Shown one piece after another: positions 52,299 through 61,494 of a stretch of DNA of 64,000 bases. Each line of letters starts with the position of its first letter. The stretch's first letter is position 1. Position numbers and translations under genes: made by a program. Under the pieces are notes generated by a model that was not told where the DNA came from, searched no databases, and saw nothing but the letters and a program-made list of their open reading frames with translations. The stretch covers positions 39,295 through 103,294 of the forward strand of contig PZPK01000015.1 of assembly GCA_006212045.1 (NCBI GenBank). Direction: 5' to 3'. Source of the DNA: Oleiphilus sp. (lineage in GTDB: Bacteria; Pseudomonadota; Gammaproteobacteria; Pseudomonadales; Oleiphilaceae).

Positions 52299-52575
52299 TG
52301 TAATAAGAAAACACGTAAGTATTTTTGAAGATGTGTCGCCTGAGTTATTTGCGCACATTAAAGGTGTAGCCGGTAGACAGCAGGCATCAGCGATCGTCGG
52401 ATTGGCAGTGGATGGTTTAAGGTGGCGTAATGGCGTTTATTCGAACACACATCCAATGCCCGGCGTGCCGAAGGAGACACAGGCTGGGGAAGCTGGTAAC
52501 GTTGAATCAGTTGGTATAAAAAGGTGCAGTGATATTGAAGAAGCAGTTTCTGACGCAAAAAGCTTCGGGTTGTAG
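52291..52575 (+). CDS. ParR/StbB-like adaptor (94 aa)
   Basis: ATG overlaps the ParM gene end. A small protein with an N-terminal ribbon-helix-helix-like segment (KHVSIFEDVSPELFAHIK) and a disordered tail. By position it should link the centromere to ParM. Sequence support is weak. Confidence 0.55.
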   Translation: MADVIRKHVSIFEDVSPELFAHIKGVAGRQQASAIVGLAVDGLRWRNGVYSNTHPMPGVPKETQAGEAGNVESVGIKRCSDIEEAVSDAKSFGL

Positions 52576-53554
52576 AGTTCTAGGCTTGTGTGCTGCATTG
52601 TTGGTGTCAGCAGGCCACGCCGTGGGTGCGTGTTATGTCGAAGGCAGTGAACAGTCTGAAGAGCACAGCTCAGTTGTCAACGTGCGTTGCACTTCGAAGA
52701 GCCCGTCATCAATGGCGTTTGCAAAGTTCTTGGCGTTGGAGAATGTGGACTTTGTGTCTGGCGGTATCGCGATCCGGGAAAACAGTTTTGACGGTGAGAC
52801 GTTGCAACAGCGCATCTCGATGCTCCGTGCAGGACTGATCTATGTCGAGACGATTAATGAAACCAAGGATGGTTACGTTGTTGAGGTAAAGACTAAACCG
52901 AATATGGAGGACGAGTTGCTTCGACAGGTAGGAAATCAACGGGTTGAGGAGGTTCATTTATCCGGTGCGGCCGGCTTTGCAAAAGCAGATCGCGAGATGC
53001 TTTACGGTCAGCAAGAGCGAATTCTTCAAGAGGGTGAACTCAAGCGACTGGTAGCCGAATTGGAGCAATCAATCACAGAATCTGTTCGTATGCAGAAAGT
53101 GGGTGAGCGGGACTCGAGTCATACCCGGCAATTCACAGAGCTGGACGTTGGTTTGTATTTGGACCCTAAAGTCATCACGGATATTGTTACTCAGTATGGT
53201 CTACCTAGTAAGCACGTCAGTATTGCCGGGGTCTCTTATCTTGCGATACCTCTTGGTGACGATAGAACGTCTAGAGAAGCATTGGAGAACGTAATTGGTA
53301 AAAAACAATATCGACTACGCATTCGATCTGCAATGAATGGTTTGTTTGGATCTGGGTGGTTGATGTCCGCGGGAGAGTGCAAACAGAATGGCGCTTCTTG
53401 TGTTGGAAAAGTGAGTCGTGGAAACGCGCTTCTTATTAGATACGGATATATCGCTGCGATTATGAAGCTTGATAGGGACGCTGTAGTCGATGGTTTGCAT
53501 TCCCTTGGATCACGGGATTATCAAGGCCTTTGGTCGAGCAAATTTTGGCTCTGA
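52529..53554 (+). CDS. Exported hypothetical protein (341 aa)
   Basis: GTG at 52529, inside the ParR-like gene, after AAAAGG. Signal peptide (LGLCAALLVSAGHAVGA, cleavage near residue 34). The mature protein has helical and beta segments and four or five cysteines. No family recognised. Its coupling to a partition cassette is odd. Confidence 0.6.
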   Translation: MILKKQFLTQKASGCRVLGLCAALLVSAGHAVGACYVEGSEQSEEHSSVVNVRCTSKSPSSMAFAKFLALENVDFVSGGIAIRENSFDGETLQQRISMLRAGLIYVETINETKDGYVVEVKTKPNMEDELLRQVGNQRVEEVHLSGAAGFAKADREMLYGQQERILQEGELKRLVAELEQSITESVRMQKVGERDSSHTRQFTELDVGLYLDPKVITDIVTQYGLPSKHVSIAGVSYLAIPLGDDRTSREALENVIGKKQYRLRIRSAMNGLFGSGWLMSAGECKQNGASCVGKVSRGNALLIRYGYIAAIMKLDRDAVVDGLHSLGSRDYQGLWSSKFWL

Positions 53555-53670
53555 TAGCTTACGATGCGCATGGATTGTAGTGGTTGTACCAAAGGGTGCG
53601 ATCGCTACCCTATTCGACGGTCTGGGTGACGGATTATTCTGAGCAATACGTGAGGCGTGGTTGATCTGAG

Positions 53671-54396
53671 CTATCTCTGGGCATAGATCAAGGGGTCGAC
53701 GGGCTCACCATCTTTGATAATTTCATAGTGCAAGTGAGAACCTGTAGATCGTCCGGTTGAGCCGACGTAGCCCAACAAATCGCCCTTCTCGATGTTCTGG
53801 CCAGTTTCTACTGTCAATTCGCTGAGGTGTGCGTACTTGATGCGATATTCGCCTGATTCAGTACTAAACGAAATGTCTACCATAGTCCCATAGCCAGGCT
53901 TTACTCCCGCGAAAATGATTCTACCCGCTGAGGTCGAAATGACTTCCATGCCTGATGTTGCGGCAATATCAATACCCCTATGAAAGCCTTTACGGTTAGT
54001 GAAAGGGTCAACACGGTTTCCAAACGGTGAAGAGATCCACCCTTTGGATACGGGAAAACCTGAGATATATTCGATATCAGAATTGTCGTGAGCCACGCTT
54101 TTGTGAGTATCCAGATTCGCTTTCACCAGGTCGAGCATTGCTTGGAGGCTGTCAATCTCTCTGGTCTTCTCGCTATGCGGAGCTATTGGTCCGCCAACGG
54201 CAAAGAGTTCTTGGTATTCAGCTACGGGGAGCGCTGCATATCGCTGTGTGAGATGATCGAATTTGACGTCAATATCTTCTAACGCCGTCTGAAGTGCTTT
54301 CTGCCTTCCTACAGTCTCCCAATCTGCATCTACGATTAGGTGTGTAGTAATCGAACCAAAGCTAAAAAAGAAAATGGCACTGAGTAACTTGAGCAT
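53671..54396 (-). CDS. M23-family peptidoglycan endopeptidase (241 aa)
   Basis: N-terminal signal/anchor, a coiled-coil linker (about 30-100), then the LytM/M23 domain: HRGID (His139, Asp143), YAHLS and HLHYEI (His221, His223), the zinc and catalytic residues. It cleaves peptide cross-links in the cell wall, as transfer-apparatus or division-linked hydrolases do. The ATG lies only about 20 bases from the shared promoter element. Confidence 0.88.
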   Translation of the reverse strand: MLKLLSAIFFFSFGSITTHLIVDADWETVGRQKALQTALEDIDVKFDHLTQRYAALPVAEYQELFAVGGPIAPHSEKTREIDSLQAMLDLVKANLDTHKSVAHDNSDIEYISGFPVSKGWISSPFGNRVDPFTNRKGFHRGIDIAATSGMEVISTSAGRIIFAGVKPGYGTMVDISFSTESGEYRIKYAHLSELTVETGQNIEKGDLLGYVGSTGRSTGSHLHYEIIKDGEPVDPLIYAQR

Positions 54397-54416
54397 GTAT
54401 TCACCATTACTAAGAA

Positions 54417-54431
54417 TATAAATGCATAGTA
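54417..54431 (-). promoter_or_regulatory. Shared 15-bp element, site 5
   Basis: TACTATGCATTTATA 20 bases upstream of the M23 gene. A TTGCGA lies 17 bases upstream of TACTAT, so at this site the element can be read as a sigma70 -10 region. Confidence 0.65.
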
Positions 54432-54487
54432 TATTGCTTGAGCGTTGCTCGCAACTGTTGATAAGTGCTGTATATCTTCCCGACTCA

Positions 54488-54635
54488 GGGCATATACGTA
54501 CTGTGTTTAAGGCGTATACGAACTCAACTAGGGCGTATATAAACTTTGGCCTTGGTCGTAAATAATCGATCTTTTGGGCGTAAACAACAGTTCATTGGGG
54601 CGTAAACAACGTCCCATTAAGGCGTATACGATGTG
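54488..54635 (+). repeat. Origin iterons: seven 22-bp repeats
   Basis: GGGCGTAWACAAC-like units start at 54488, 54510, 54531, 54554, 54576, 54598 and 54620, giving steps of 22, 21, 23, 22, 22 and 22 bp, so all lie on one DNA face. AT-rich DNA follows (54640-54745), then the initiator gene. This is a classic iteron replication origin. Confidence 0.85.
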
Positions 54636-54694
54636 GCTAGTTGTCATTTGTCTTTCATTTTCAATGAATTAGATCAGTCGAAAATGTCGTTTTG

Positions 54695-54709
54695 TACTAT
54701 GCAATAATA
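54695..54709 (+). promoter_or_regulatory. Shared 15-bp element, site 6
   Basis: TACTATGCAATAATA, 56 bases before the initiator start, within the AT-rich part of the origin. Regulation of the initiator by the common factor would tie copy number to that regulon. Confidence 0.6.
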
Positions 54710-54764
54710 TAAGAGATAATAGAAACATAATAAGATTACATATAACGCTGTGGAAATGTGGACA

Positions 54765-56228
54765 ATGAGTAACGATAAGATTTTAGAAAACGCTAAACCC
54801 CCTGTCATTTGCGTTCGTGAGTTTGTTGAGAATAAAGATGAATTCTTGAGACTTGCGAAACTCTCTGAAGCGCAATCCATTTTTCTGAATGCTCTCGAGG
54901 GAAAGGCTACCGAAGCTTCAAATTGGATACTCGACCTGGAAGGCATTCAAGAAGCGCTTACGAATTCAGCCAATGATTCCAAGCAACAGAAACATGCTTC
55001 AAGCAAACAAGTGATTCAAAAACGTATTCGTGAGCTGCAGCAGAAGGGCTTGGTCCATACTAGTCAGCACAAACGACTGAAGAAGCGCTCAATTGCTTTC
55101 TACCAAATCTGTTTAAGTAATCATGAAGAAGAAATCCGTTCGGAATCAAGGCAATTTAAAAATCATAAGTGCACTGAGAACCGGTCCAGCATCAAACAGC
55201 ATCTGGAGAGCGAGAACGGAAACATTATTCGACTCAAGGACTTTGAAACACAACAAATGCGCAGCGAAAGCTTCGTCACTGGGGTTCTTGATAAAGCGAT
55301 GCGTATCAATAGTAAGGATAAGCGCAGGACGATTGAGTCGGTTGTAATGTACAACAAAGAGCCGGTTGTTATTCAGTCGATGTGCACAGAGGGGTCGAGC
55401 CTCATGTATCTGGCCGATCAAGTGGTCACGCGTGCTGTCGTTACGCTGTGCGCGATGTACATCGAGAAAGAGCTCACGAAGCCTCAAATCGACTTGTTTC
55501 ACGAACAAAGAGAAATTACCAACCGCTTCGATATCGATATTACTGATTTGTGCAAGCTTGTTCACAAGAAGCCGTGTGGCTCCGGGCGAGACTATGTGCG
55601 TGACGCATTATGGCGTATGGACAGCACCAGGTTTATGATTCGCTGTAAGCCAAATGGCACTTTTTCGAACGAAATACTGGACGGCCACGACACTCATTCA
55701 TTCTCATTCTTCAAAGATTTTAAGGCTAAGTCCGACAAGGAAGGCCGTAACTTCCGACATGATCGGTTCTTTAGGTTGGAGTTCAATGACTATACCTATC
55801 GCTGTCTTACCGATAAGGCATTGAGAAAGCTTTTCGTTGCGCACCCGGATATTTGCCAAATTCGATCCGGAATTGTTCAAACGCTGTATAATCTTTGCCG
55901 GATAGCAATTGGTGGCTCTAACAATGCGCGTGGGGCGAAAGTACTACGTTATCCGATCGCTAAATTTAGAGATAGCATATTCCCTATGTACGACTCCACT
56001 AAGAAACTCTGGCAGGATTTGAATAAGCATCTGAAACCCTATGCCACAGACCCCATAAAATGGGCAGATGGCAGTCGAAAAACTGCTTCAGTATTAGGGT
56101 ACGAATTTAATTTGATCGAAGATAAAGAACAGGGGCTTTGCATCACCATTCGGCGTAATCGCGCCGACAAGTATTTTGGTGATGCTCCTGTAAAGTTTCC
56201 GCGTGAATTCAAGGTAGCGAGCGCTTAA
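54765..56228 (+). CDS. Plasmid replication initiator (about 488 aa)
   Basis: Sits directly downstream of seven iterons. In-frame starts at GTG 54750, ATG 54756 and ATG 54765 cannot be told apart. Basic, helical protein with winged-helix-like regions (TNRFDIDITDLCKLVHKKP; LRKLFVAHPDICQIRSG). I do not recognise a Rep_3 or TrfA signature with certainty, so the role rests on position, size and basic charge. Confidence 0.7.
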   Translation: MSNDKILENAKPPVICVREFVENKDEFLRLAKLSEAQSIFLNALEGKATEASNWILDLEGIQEALTNSANDSKQQKHASSKQVIQKRIRELQQKGLVHTSQHKRLKKRSIAFYQICLSNHEEEIRSESRQFKNHKCTENRSSIKQHLESENGNIIRLKDFETQQMRSESFVTGVLDKAMRINSKDKRRTIESVVMYNKEPVVIQSMCTEGSSLMYLADQVVTRAVVTLCAMYIEKELTKPQIDLFHEQREITNRFDIDITDLCKLVHKKPCGSGRDYVRDALWRMDSTRFMIRCKPNGTFSNEILDGHDTHSFSFFKDFKAKSDKEGRNFRHDRFFRLEFNDYTYRCLTDKALRKLFVAHPDICQIRSGIVQTLYNLCRIAIGGSNNARGAKVLRYPIAKFRDSIFPMYDSTKKLWQDLNKHLKPYATDPIKWADGSRKTASVLGYEFNLIEDKEQGLCITIRRNRADKYFGDAPVKFPREFKVASA

Positions 56229-56247
56229 GTGCGAGGAAGATGAAGAG

Positions 56248-56886
56248 ATGAGCACACGAAACCCACATGTCCACATGCGTTACTTAGCTGAAACGTATCG
56301 CAAGTACACGCTATTTTTAACGCAAAAGCAGCGGGCTCAGGCTATCACTCAGTACGCAATTGACAAAGGCTACGTGTCTGAACGGCCTGCATTATTAGGA
56401 ACTACCTTCGCTTCGTACTGCGACCCCAATAGTAAGCAGAAGGTTCATTGGTGGGTCCTGAAGAGTTGTCTGGATATGCTGATGTTGGAGCAATGGCATC
56501 CTAAGTCACCCAAGGGCTGGACTGCATTCACCTATTGTTGGTTAAAACAGCATGGGCCCTTCAAAGATACTGAGGAGGTTCTAGCATCGTTGCCTGGCCA
56601 CATAGACCGCTCTTTAGCCAAAGACAATTTTGAAAAGGTGAAGGATCGCTATCCTATATCTGAACGTACCAAGCCGGTATCCCGGGTGCAGGATTTCAAT
56701 GGGATTCCTCAAACGACCTGGTTTACCAATTCTGAATCGTTGAAGGAAACCTTTTGTGATGCGCACGGTTACCAGAATTGGAGTGATGCGGCCGAAGAGG
56801 GATATCTTGTGAAAACACAGCATGTCCTAGCCAGTGACGTGAGCGCCCTGACAAGCCAAAAGGACATCGATTACTGCGAAGCCTGA
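56248..56886 (+). CDS. Hypothetical protein downstream of the initiator (212 aa)
   Basis: GAGGAAG precedes the ATG, 20 bases after the initiator gene. Basic, Trp/Tyr-rich soluble protein without recognised motif. Likely co-transcribed with the initiator. Converges with and overlaps the next gene by 16 bases. Confidence 0.55.
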   Translation: MSTRNPHVHMRYLAETYRKYTLFLTQKQRAQAITQYAIDKGYVSERPALLGTTFASYCDPNSKQKVHWWVLKSCLDMLMLEQWHPKSPKGWTAFTYCWLKQHGPFKDTEEVLASLPGHIDRSLAKDNFEKVKDRYPISERTKPVSRVQDFNGIPQTTWFTNSESLKETFCDAHGYQNWSDAAEEGYLVKTQHVLASDVSALTSQKDIDYCEA

Positions 56887-57503
56887 CATTGTGCAGTTAC
56901 GACTAGAAACTTAAGAAGATAGCCAAGGACATTTGGTATCATTCTTGTTTGGACAGGGGTTGGTGCTGCCAATACGAGATGGCAATCAATCGACTGCCCC
57001 AATGCTGAAAGCTGGTTGAGGTGTCGATATTCTTCTTGATCGGTTTGAATGGGAAAAACCTTTGCGCATCCTTTCCACTGTTCTAACTCCTCTCCCAGGT
57101 CGACGTAAGAAAACTCTTTGAGAGTACCAAGCGATCCGGACACTACCCCACCCTCGACACATAAGCCATACTTCCTGCGTTTTCGGTCCCAGAGTAGTGC
57201 GTTCGATAATGGCAATGTGAATGACTTGCTGACGAATCTATTCCGTTGAATTTGGTTGTTTAGCGCCATGAGGGGTTTTTTCATTGAGGTGTTATCTACC
57301 AAGTATGTATCGTCCGCTATGAGATATGGACTGAGGACTTTTGCGTAATGCTGATAATCGATGACGATTTGGTGCTGCTCGAGCAACGATAGCATCGAGA
57401 AATAGCGATCGGCGCCGGTCCAGTAATTGTCGCTAAACTCCTCAATGGTGGGAGCGCTAAAGGCCAAAGTGGGTAGAACTAGCAGTATGATGAGTAATTT
57501 CAT
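56871..57503 (-). CDS. Exported hypothetical protein (210 aa)
   Basis: Signal peptide (MKLLIILLVLPTLAFSA). Mature protein about 193 residues with four cysteines, probably periplasmic. No family recognised. Confidence 0.6.
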   Translation of the reverse strand: MKLLIILLVLPTLAFSAPTIEEFSDNYWTGADRYFSMLSLLEQHQIVIDYQHYAKVLSPYLIADDTYLVDNTSMKKPLMALNNQIQRNRFVSKSFTLPLSNALLWDRKRRKYGLCVEGGVVSGSLGTLKEFSYVDLGEELEQWKGCAKVFPIQTDQEEYRHLNQLSALGQSIDCHLVLAAPTPVQTRMIPNVLGYLLKFLVVTAQCQASQ

Positions 57504-57519
57504 GGTGAAATATTATCAA

Positions 57520-57534
57520 TATTAATGCATAGTA
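57520..57534 (-). promoter_or_regulatory. Shared 15-bp element, site 7
   Basis: TACTATGCATTAATA, 17 bases upstream of the exported-protein start at 57503. Confidence 0.6.
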
Positions 57535-57556
57535 TTGTACCACTAATTTCTAGCGG

Positions 57557-58333
57557 ATGACTGCCATGAAACACACTATTATCGGGTCCACCTCCCAGTT
57601 CCTTGAGGTTTTTATATCAAAAACGTCAAACTTCCGCACAGTGCCCCAGTCGATTGTTGTAATGGACCCCTACTTGGCGATGAACTCCAAAATATTCGCT
57701 GGGCATCTTGAGAAAAGTGGTTTTCTCCTGGCGCTTTGGCGATTGATAAAACGGAAAGTTTCCGGCGAAAAAATGGCGCTTATTAATTTGGAGCACATTG
57801 GCTTCGGTGACGGTACGCAGCGCGCGATTGTGGCCCCTAACTATCCTGGTGAGATTGCAGCTTTTTCAATTAGTCCAGAGCAAACGTTGATTTGCCGCAA
57901 AGGTGCCTTTCTTTGTTCAGAGGGCGATATCTCAATAAGCTTTAAAATCATTCGAAAAGCGAGTCTTGGGCTACTTACTCCGATTGGGCTGATTCTGCAG
58001 TACGTCGAAGGAACGGGGAATGTTTTTTTCACTGGGAACGGATCACTTCATAAGATCCGGGTTACGGATGAGCTGATTGTCGATACACAAAATCTGGTGG
58101 CGTTCACCTCTTCATTGAGCTACGAAACCTATGTTCCGGATACGAAGTCGATGATGTTTGCGGGTGAAGGTTTGTTCATGATCAAGTTTAGAGGTGAAGG
58201 ATCTGTTTGGATACAGTCATATGAGCATGATCAATTGAAAGACTTGGATATGAAGGATCTGAGAGAGTCCACTGAAAAAGAGATCAAATTGCTTAAGAAG
58301 AAAGTAAAAAGCCAGGATGTTCGCCTACTGTAG
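57557..58333 (+). CDS. AIM24-family protein (258 aa)
   Basis: Beta-rich throughout. Late blocks EGTGNVFFTGNGSLHKI, VDTQNLVAFTSSLSYE and FAGEGLFMIKFRGEGSVWIQS match the repeated Gly-rich strands of the AIM24/TIGR00266 family, whose biochemical role is unclear. The start could also be ATG 57566. Confidence 0.75.
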   Translation: MTAMKHTIIGSTSQFLEVFISKTSNFRTVPQSIVVMDPYLAMNSKIFAGHLEKSGFLLALWRLIKRKVSGEKMALINLEHIGFGDGTQRAIVAPNYPGEIAAFSISPEQTLICRKGAFLCSEGDISISFKIIRKASLGLLTPIGLILQYVEGTGNVFFTGNGSLHKIRVTDELIVDTQNLVAFTSSLSYETYVPDTKSMMFAGEGLFMIKFRGEGSVWIQSYEHDQLKDLDMKDLRESTEKEIKLLKKKVKSQDVRLL

Positions 58334-58357
58334 CCTGGTACCCCGGCTCTCAGAAGT

Positions 58358-58918
58358 CTAAACAGTACCCACCTGTTTTATGTCGAACTGTGGTCTATCA
58401 GAGGGCGAGAACACTTGTAGCCCTCTTAACTTACAACTGATACCGACTCTGAGATGCAGCACTCGTTCCCGGCCACGCATCACCGAGAACGGTAAGGCCC
58501 ATTGTCTTATCTCAAAGAATCCTCGAACCTCGTCGCCTTCAAAGATCCTGCCTTGTTCGCCCTTGGTGATGTATTGCTCATGCGAATCAAAGAGGTCTAG
58601 CGTATTGGGGCGTGTGGAACCGGTTACCCGATTCACCTCTTGGGCGTTTAGACGAAGTGGGAATACATAGCCGTTTTCTTCATAAACGGGCAACTCCTCT
58701 TTTACTACACTTTTGTACCTGCGGGAGTCGTGACGCTTAAGGGTCTCGAGATAGTAGCTGTCCAAATTAGTGCTCAACTGATTAATAAGCTCGCTTGACT
58801 CATCACGAGGACAAACAATATCAATCCGGTAAGTTGGAAATCCGAATTTTTCATGGGGTCTGTTAATCCAAACGTCCTTAGCTTTTCCTTTTGGTGTTGC
58901 CGCAATCCGATTGTTCAT
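58358..58918 (-). CDS. Hypothetical protein, possibly OB-fold (186 aa)
   Basis: Beta-rich, with a RIFEGDEVRGFFEIRQWAL segment followed by a strand pattern that recalls phage-type single-strand-binding OB folds (DUF2815/gp2.5-like). No acidic C-terminal tail is present, so this is a weak idea. Confidence 0.45.
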   Translation of the reverse strand: MNNRIAATPKGKAKDVWINRPHEKFGFPTYRIDIVCPRDESSELINQLSTNLDSYYLETLKRHDSRRYKSVVKEELPVYEENGYVFPLRLNAQEVNRVTGSTRPNTLDLFDSHEQYITKGEQGRIFEGDEVRGFFEIRQWALPFSVMRGRERVLHLRVGISCKLRGLQVFSPSDRPQFDIKQVGTV

Positions 58919-59066
58919 TGGTAATTTCTCGGGCTGTCCACTTAGACAATGTGAATTAAGTATTCACCTGCAAAAGATTAATGGCCGGTTGATGCCGTGA
59001 CAAGCTTTCGTTGAAGGCTTGAGGAGGAGTTTTTCAATATGATGTATTGGGGTTAGCTTATCACGT

Positions 59067-59528
59067 TCAGGTCACAGGCACGTATTCAATGTACTCGTCA
59101 TTCAGTTTGTTTAGAAGCTTGTACAGCTGCAGCTGACTGGGACTGCGGTCCATAATCTCCATTAACTCTACATCGAGCATCAGCACATGCTTGTAGATTT
59201 CCTGCTCATCAAGATACTCGGACTGCTCGATGCAGCCGGGAAATGTGCCCAGATGTGCTCCGTAGAAGACAATGTCTATGCCTACGTAGGTTGATGTTGA
59301 AAACTTCGTGTTGCTGACAAACTCGACGCTGTCCTTACTAATTCTGGTTACAAGGCACTGCGAGGATGGTAGCAATGGGGTAATGAACGAAATTCGATTG
59401 GCCTTGGAGACCAACTGCAGATAGTTGTCGTTAGGAAAGAGGTGGCGAAACTGATTAACATCAATCCGTGCCTTCTTTTTCTTGGTTTTCTTGTTTCGAG
59501 TGAGAATATTAGTCAGCGAGAGCAACAT
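59067..59528 (-). CDS. Hypothetical protein, faintly PilZ-like (153 aa)
   Basis: CGGAGGTGC precedes the ATG, which lies inside the end of the 639-residue gene. Basic N-terminus, then beta strands as in PilZ-type domains, but the RxxxR and DxSxxG signature is not seen. Confidence 0.5.
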   Translation of the reverse strand: MLLSLTNILTRNKKTKKKKARIDVNQFRHLFPNDNYLQLVSKANRISFITPLLPSSQCLVTRISKDSVEFVSNTKFSTSTYVGIDIVFYGAHLGTFPGCIEQSEYLDEQEIYKHVLMLDVELMEIMDRSPSQLQLYKLLNKLNDEYIEYVPVT

Positions 59529-61425
59529 GCACCTCCGTATCTAGCATCTTACCTGCGAGCATAGGCGTGTCTTTAAACAGATCATAAGATACGTAGGCCT
59601 CGACCTTATAGCGACCAATCTCGTCAAACGTTGTCGCGAATGAAGGCATTGTGCCCCAAGGTTCTCCATCTACATACCAATAAATAGTGTGCTCACTACC
59701 ATCCACTTGCTCGCCAATGTCATTTCTGACATAGAAAACGGTGTCCTGATTAGGTGCCGGGTAAAGATTGGAGGCTACCAACGAAAACTCTTCAATTGAG
59801 TAAATTGTTAGTTTTGTGCTCGTGTGAGGTTTACCTGGTATTGCTACTTGCCCAGTACCATCGTTAGTGAATCGGTATACGTTATTCGCATATTTCGCAA
59901 CAGACGTCTCGTCGCTGAACTTGAATTCCAGTGGGTGAGGTTTTGGATCCAAGGTGTTAACAATCCACCAACTTCCAGACGGTGCTACGGTATCACTGAC
60001 GGTTCGGTGATTAAATCGCTCACTAAGCAGGGTGCTGACAATTGGGTCAGAAAGCTCTCTTCGCAGGACATGTAATGATTGCCCGTCAAATCCAATTAGT
60101 TCGCTCACCACCATATAGCGCGTATGGCCCAGTCTAGCGACAGGCACTTCAATGGTCGCCGGCTTCCCGCTTGTCCATATGATATCGCCAATGGTTTGTG
60201 GCTGATACAACCGCGTCGACTTGGCGTTTGCGTTCTGGAACAGGAGTTGGTCGGTTATCTCCGCCAAGTAAATGCGGTATGTCCCTCCTGTTGCCGGGTC
60301 GGCTTGGCTAACATCAATGTGGACAGCGAGTGGATCAGTGCGAATCGAGTCAATCTTTATAGGGTTTTCTTGTCCGGAATTGACTACCACGATACTCTTC
60401 TCAAAATGGCTTGATATCTTGTTCTCATAAGCCACTTTTAGCGTGTACTCATCAAAGGTCCCAGGGGTTTCAAGCTGACTGGATATATCAAGAAGATCGT
60501 CAATGATTGAGCCATTTTCATGGACAGATGAATGCACCTCTTCGTTGTTTGACGTTCGAACAATTGATAACACCATTGATTCTGAATAATCATTTGCGAT
60601 GGATAACCGCAAAGGTAGGTTTGGATCGCTCAAGCTTTTAAAAAAAAAATCGTCATAATTTTCGTCAAGCTTTGCTCTTGGTGCATTCACAACGTTCTTT
60701 GCAGCGTTCACGTTAAACGTGCCGAAGGTGTGTACTTTTTCGTAAGGTAAATGGGCTGTTACCTCGTATGTAAAGGTGTAGTCAGAGGGATTTTCGGATT
60801 CTCGATACTTCAGGTTGCCTGTGAACAATGTCGGATTGGTGCGCCTAAGGAGTTCAAACCCTTCAGGAACGTTTATCCAGTTGATTCTGCAATAAACCTT
60901 CCCCTCCTCTATTTTTTCGACAGGTGTCGGAACCGGCGCGCCCGCATAGAAGACACACTTGTGCTCTCTGTGGGTCTCTGACTCAATGTATACATTGTTC
61001 TCGCCAAAGGGGTCCAACGGCAAACCCTTCATGATAAAACCAACATCTATGGTTTCAGCTACGATCACTTCGCGAAATGGCTCACTTTCAACCAGACCAT
61101 GGTGTTTTGGATCATATCGATTTATAGCCCCGGAGAATACATGATGTCCCTCAGGTAACGAATCGACTGATGCAATACGCTTGTCATCTGAGAAAACAAC
61201 ATTATCAGGATGCAGGTCCCACGTAATATCACAGTAATGCTGATCACTCTCCTCCGTATGCTGCGATCGGTGAGGGCAGTTATTGAGATGGACTGCTGTC
61301 CACACACTTTGTATATCGGCAATGACTTTCTTTGGCGCAATGTAGACACCATACGAGGCTTGTGCGACAGCAGTCGCCGTAAACAAAATAGTCAGAGTGA
61401 ATAATAAAGTTCGCATGATAGCCAT
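59509..61425 (-). CDS. Large exported beta-rich protein (638 aa)
   Basis: Signal peptide (LLFTLTILFTATAVAQA); the start may be ATG 61425 or 61416. Several immunoglobulin-like or PKD-like beta domains are suggested, the last with TIYWYVDGEPWGTMPSF...GRYKVEAYV. Probably surface or periplasmic and adhesive. Preceded at 23 bases by the shared 15-bp element. Confidence 0.6.
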   Translation of the reverse strand: MAIMRTLLFTLTILFTATAVAQASYGVYIAPKKVIADIQSVWTAVHLNNCPHRSQHTEESDQHYCDITWDLHPDNVVFSDDKRIASVDSLPEGHHVFSGAINRYDPKHHGLVESEPFREVIVAETIDVGFIMKGLPLDPFGENNVYIESETHREHKCVFYAGAPVPTPVEKIEEGKVYCRINWINVPEGFELLRRTNPTLFTGNLKYRESENPSDYTFTYEVTAHLPYEKVHTFGTFNVNAAKNVVNAPRAKLDENYDDFFFKSLSDPNLPLRLSIANDYSESMVLSIVRTSNNEEVHSSVHENGSIIDDLLDISSQLETPGTFDEYTLKVAYENKISSHFEKSIVVVNSGQENPIKIDSIRTDPLAVHIDVSQADPATGGTYRIYLAEITDQLLFQNANAKSTRLYQPQTIGDIIWTSGKPATIEVPVARLGHTRYMVVSELIGFDGQSLHVLRRELSDPIVSTLLSERFNHRTVSDTVAPSGSWWIVNTLDPKPHPLEFKFSDETSVAKYANNVYRFTNDGTGQVAIPGKPHTSTKLTIYSIEEFSLVASNLYPAPNQDTVFYVRNDIGEQVDGSEHTIYWYVDGEPWGTMPSFATTFDEIGRYKVEAYVSYDLFKDTPMLAGKMLDTEVHVALAD

Positions 61426-61447
61426 AATGTTGTTGAACTAGCAGAAG

Positions 61448-61462
61448 TATAAATGCATAGTA
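61448..61462 (-). promoter_or_regulatory. Shared 15-bp element, site 8
   Basis: TACTATGCATTTATA, 23 bases upstream of the large exported-protein gene; identical to sites 1 and 5. Confidence 0.6.
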
Positions 61463-61494
61463 TAAGAATGTGAACAGCTATTTGGACGATTAAA

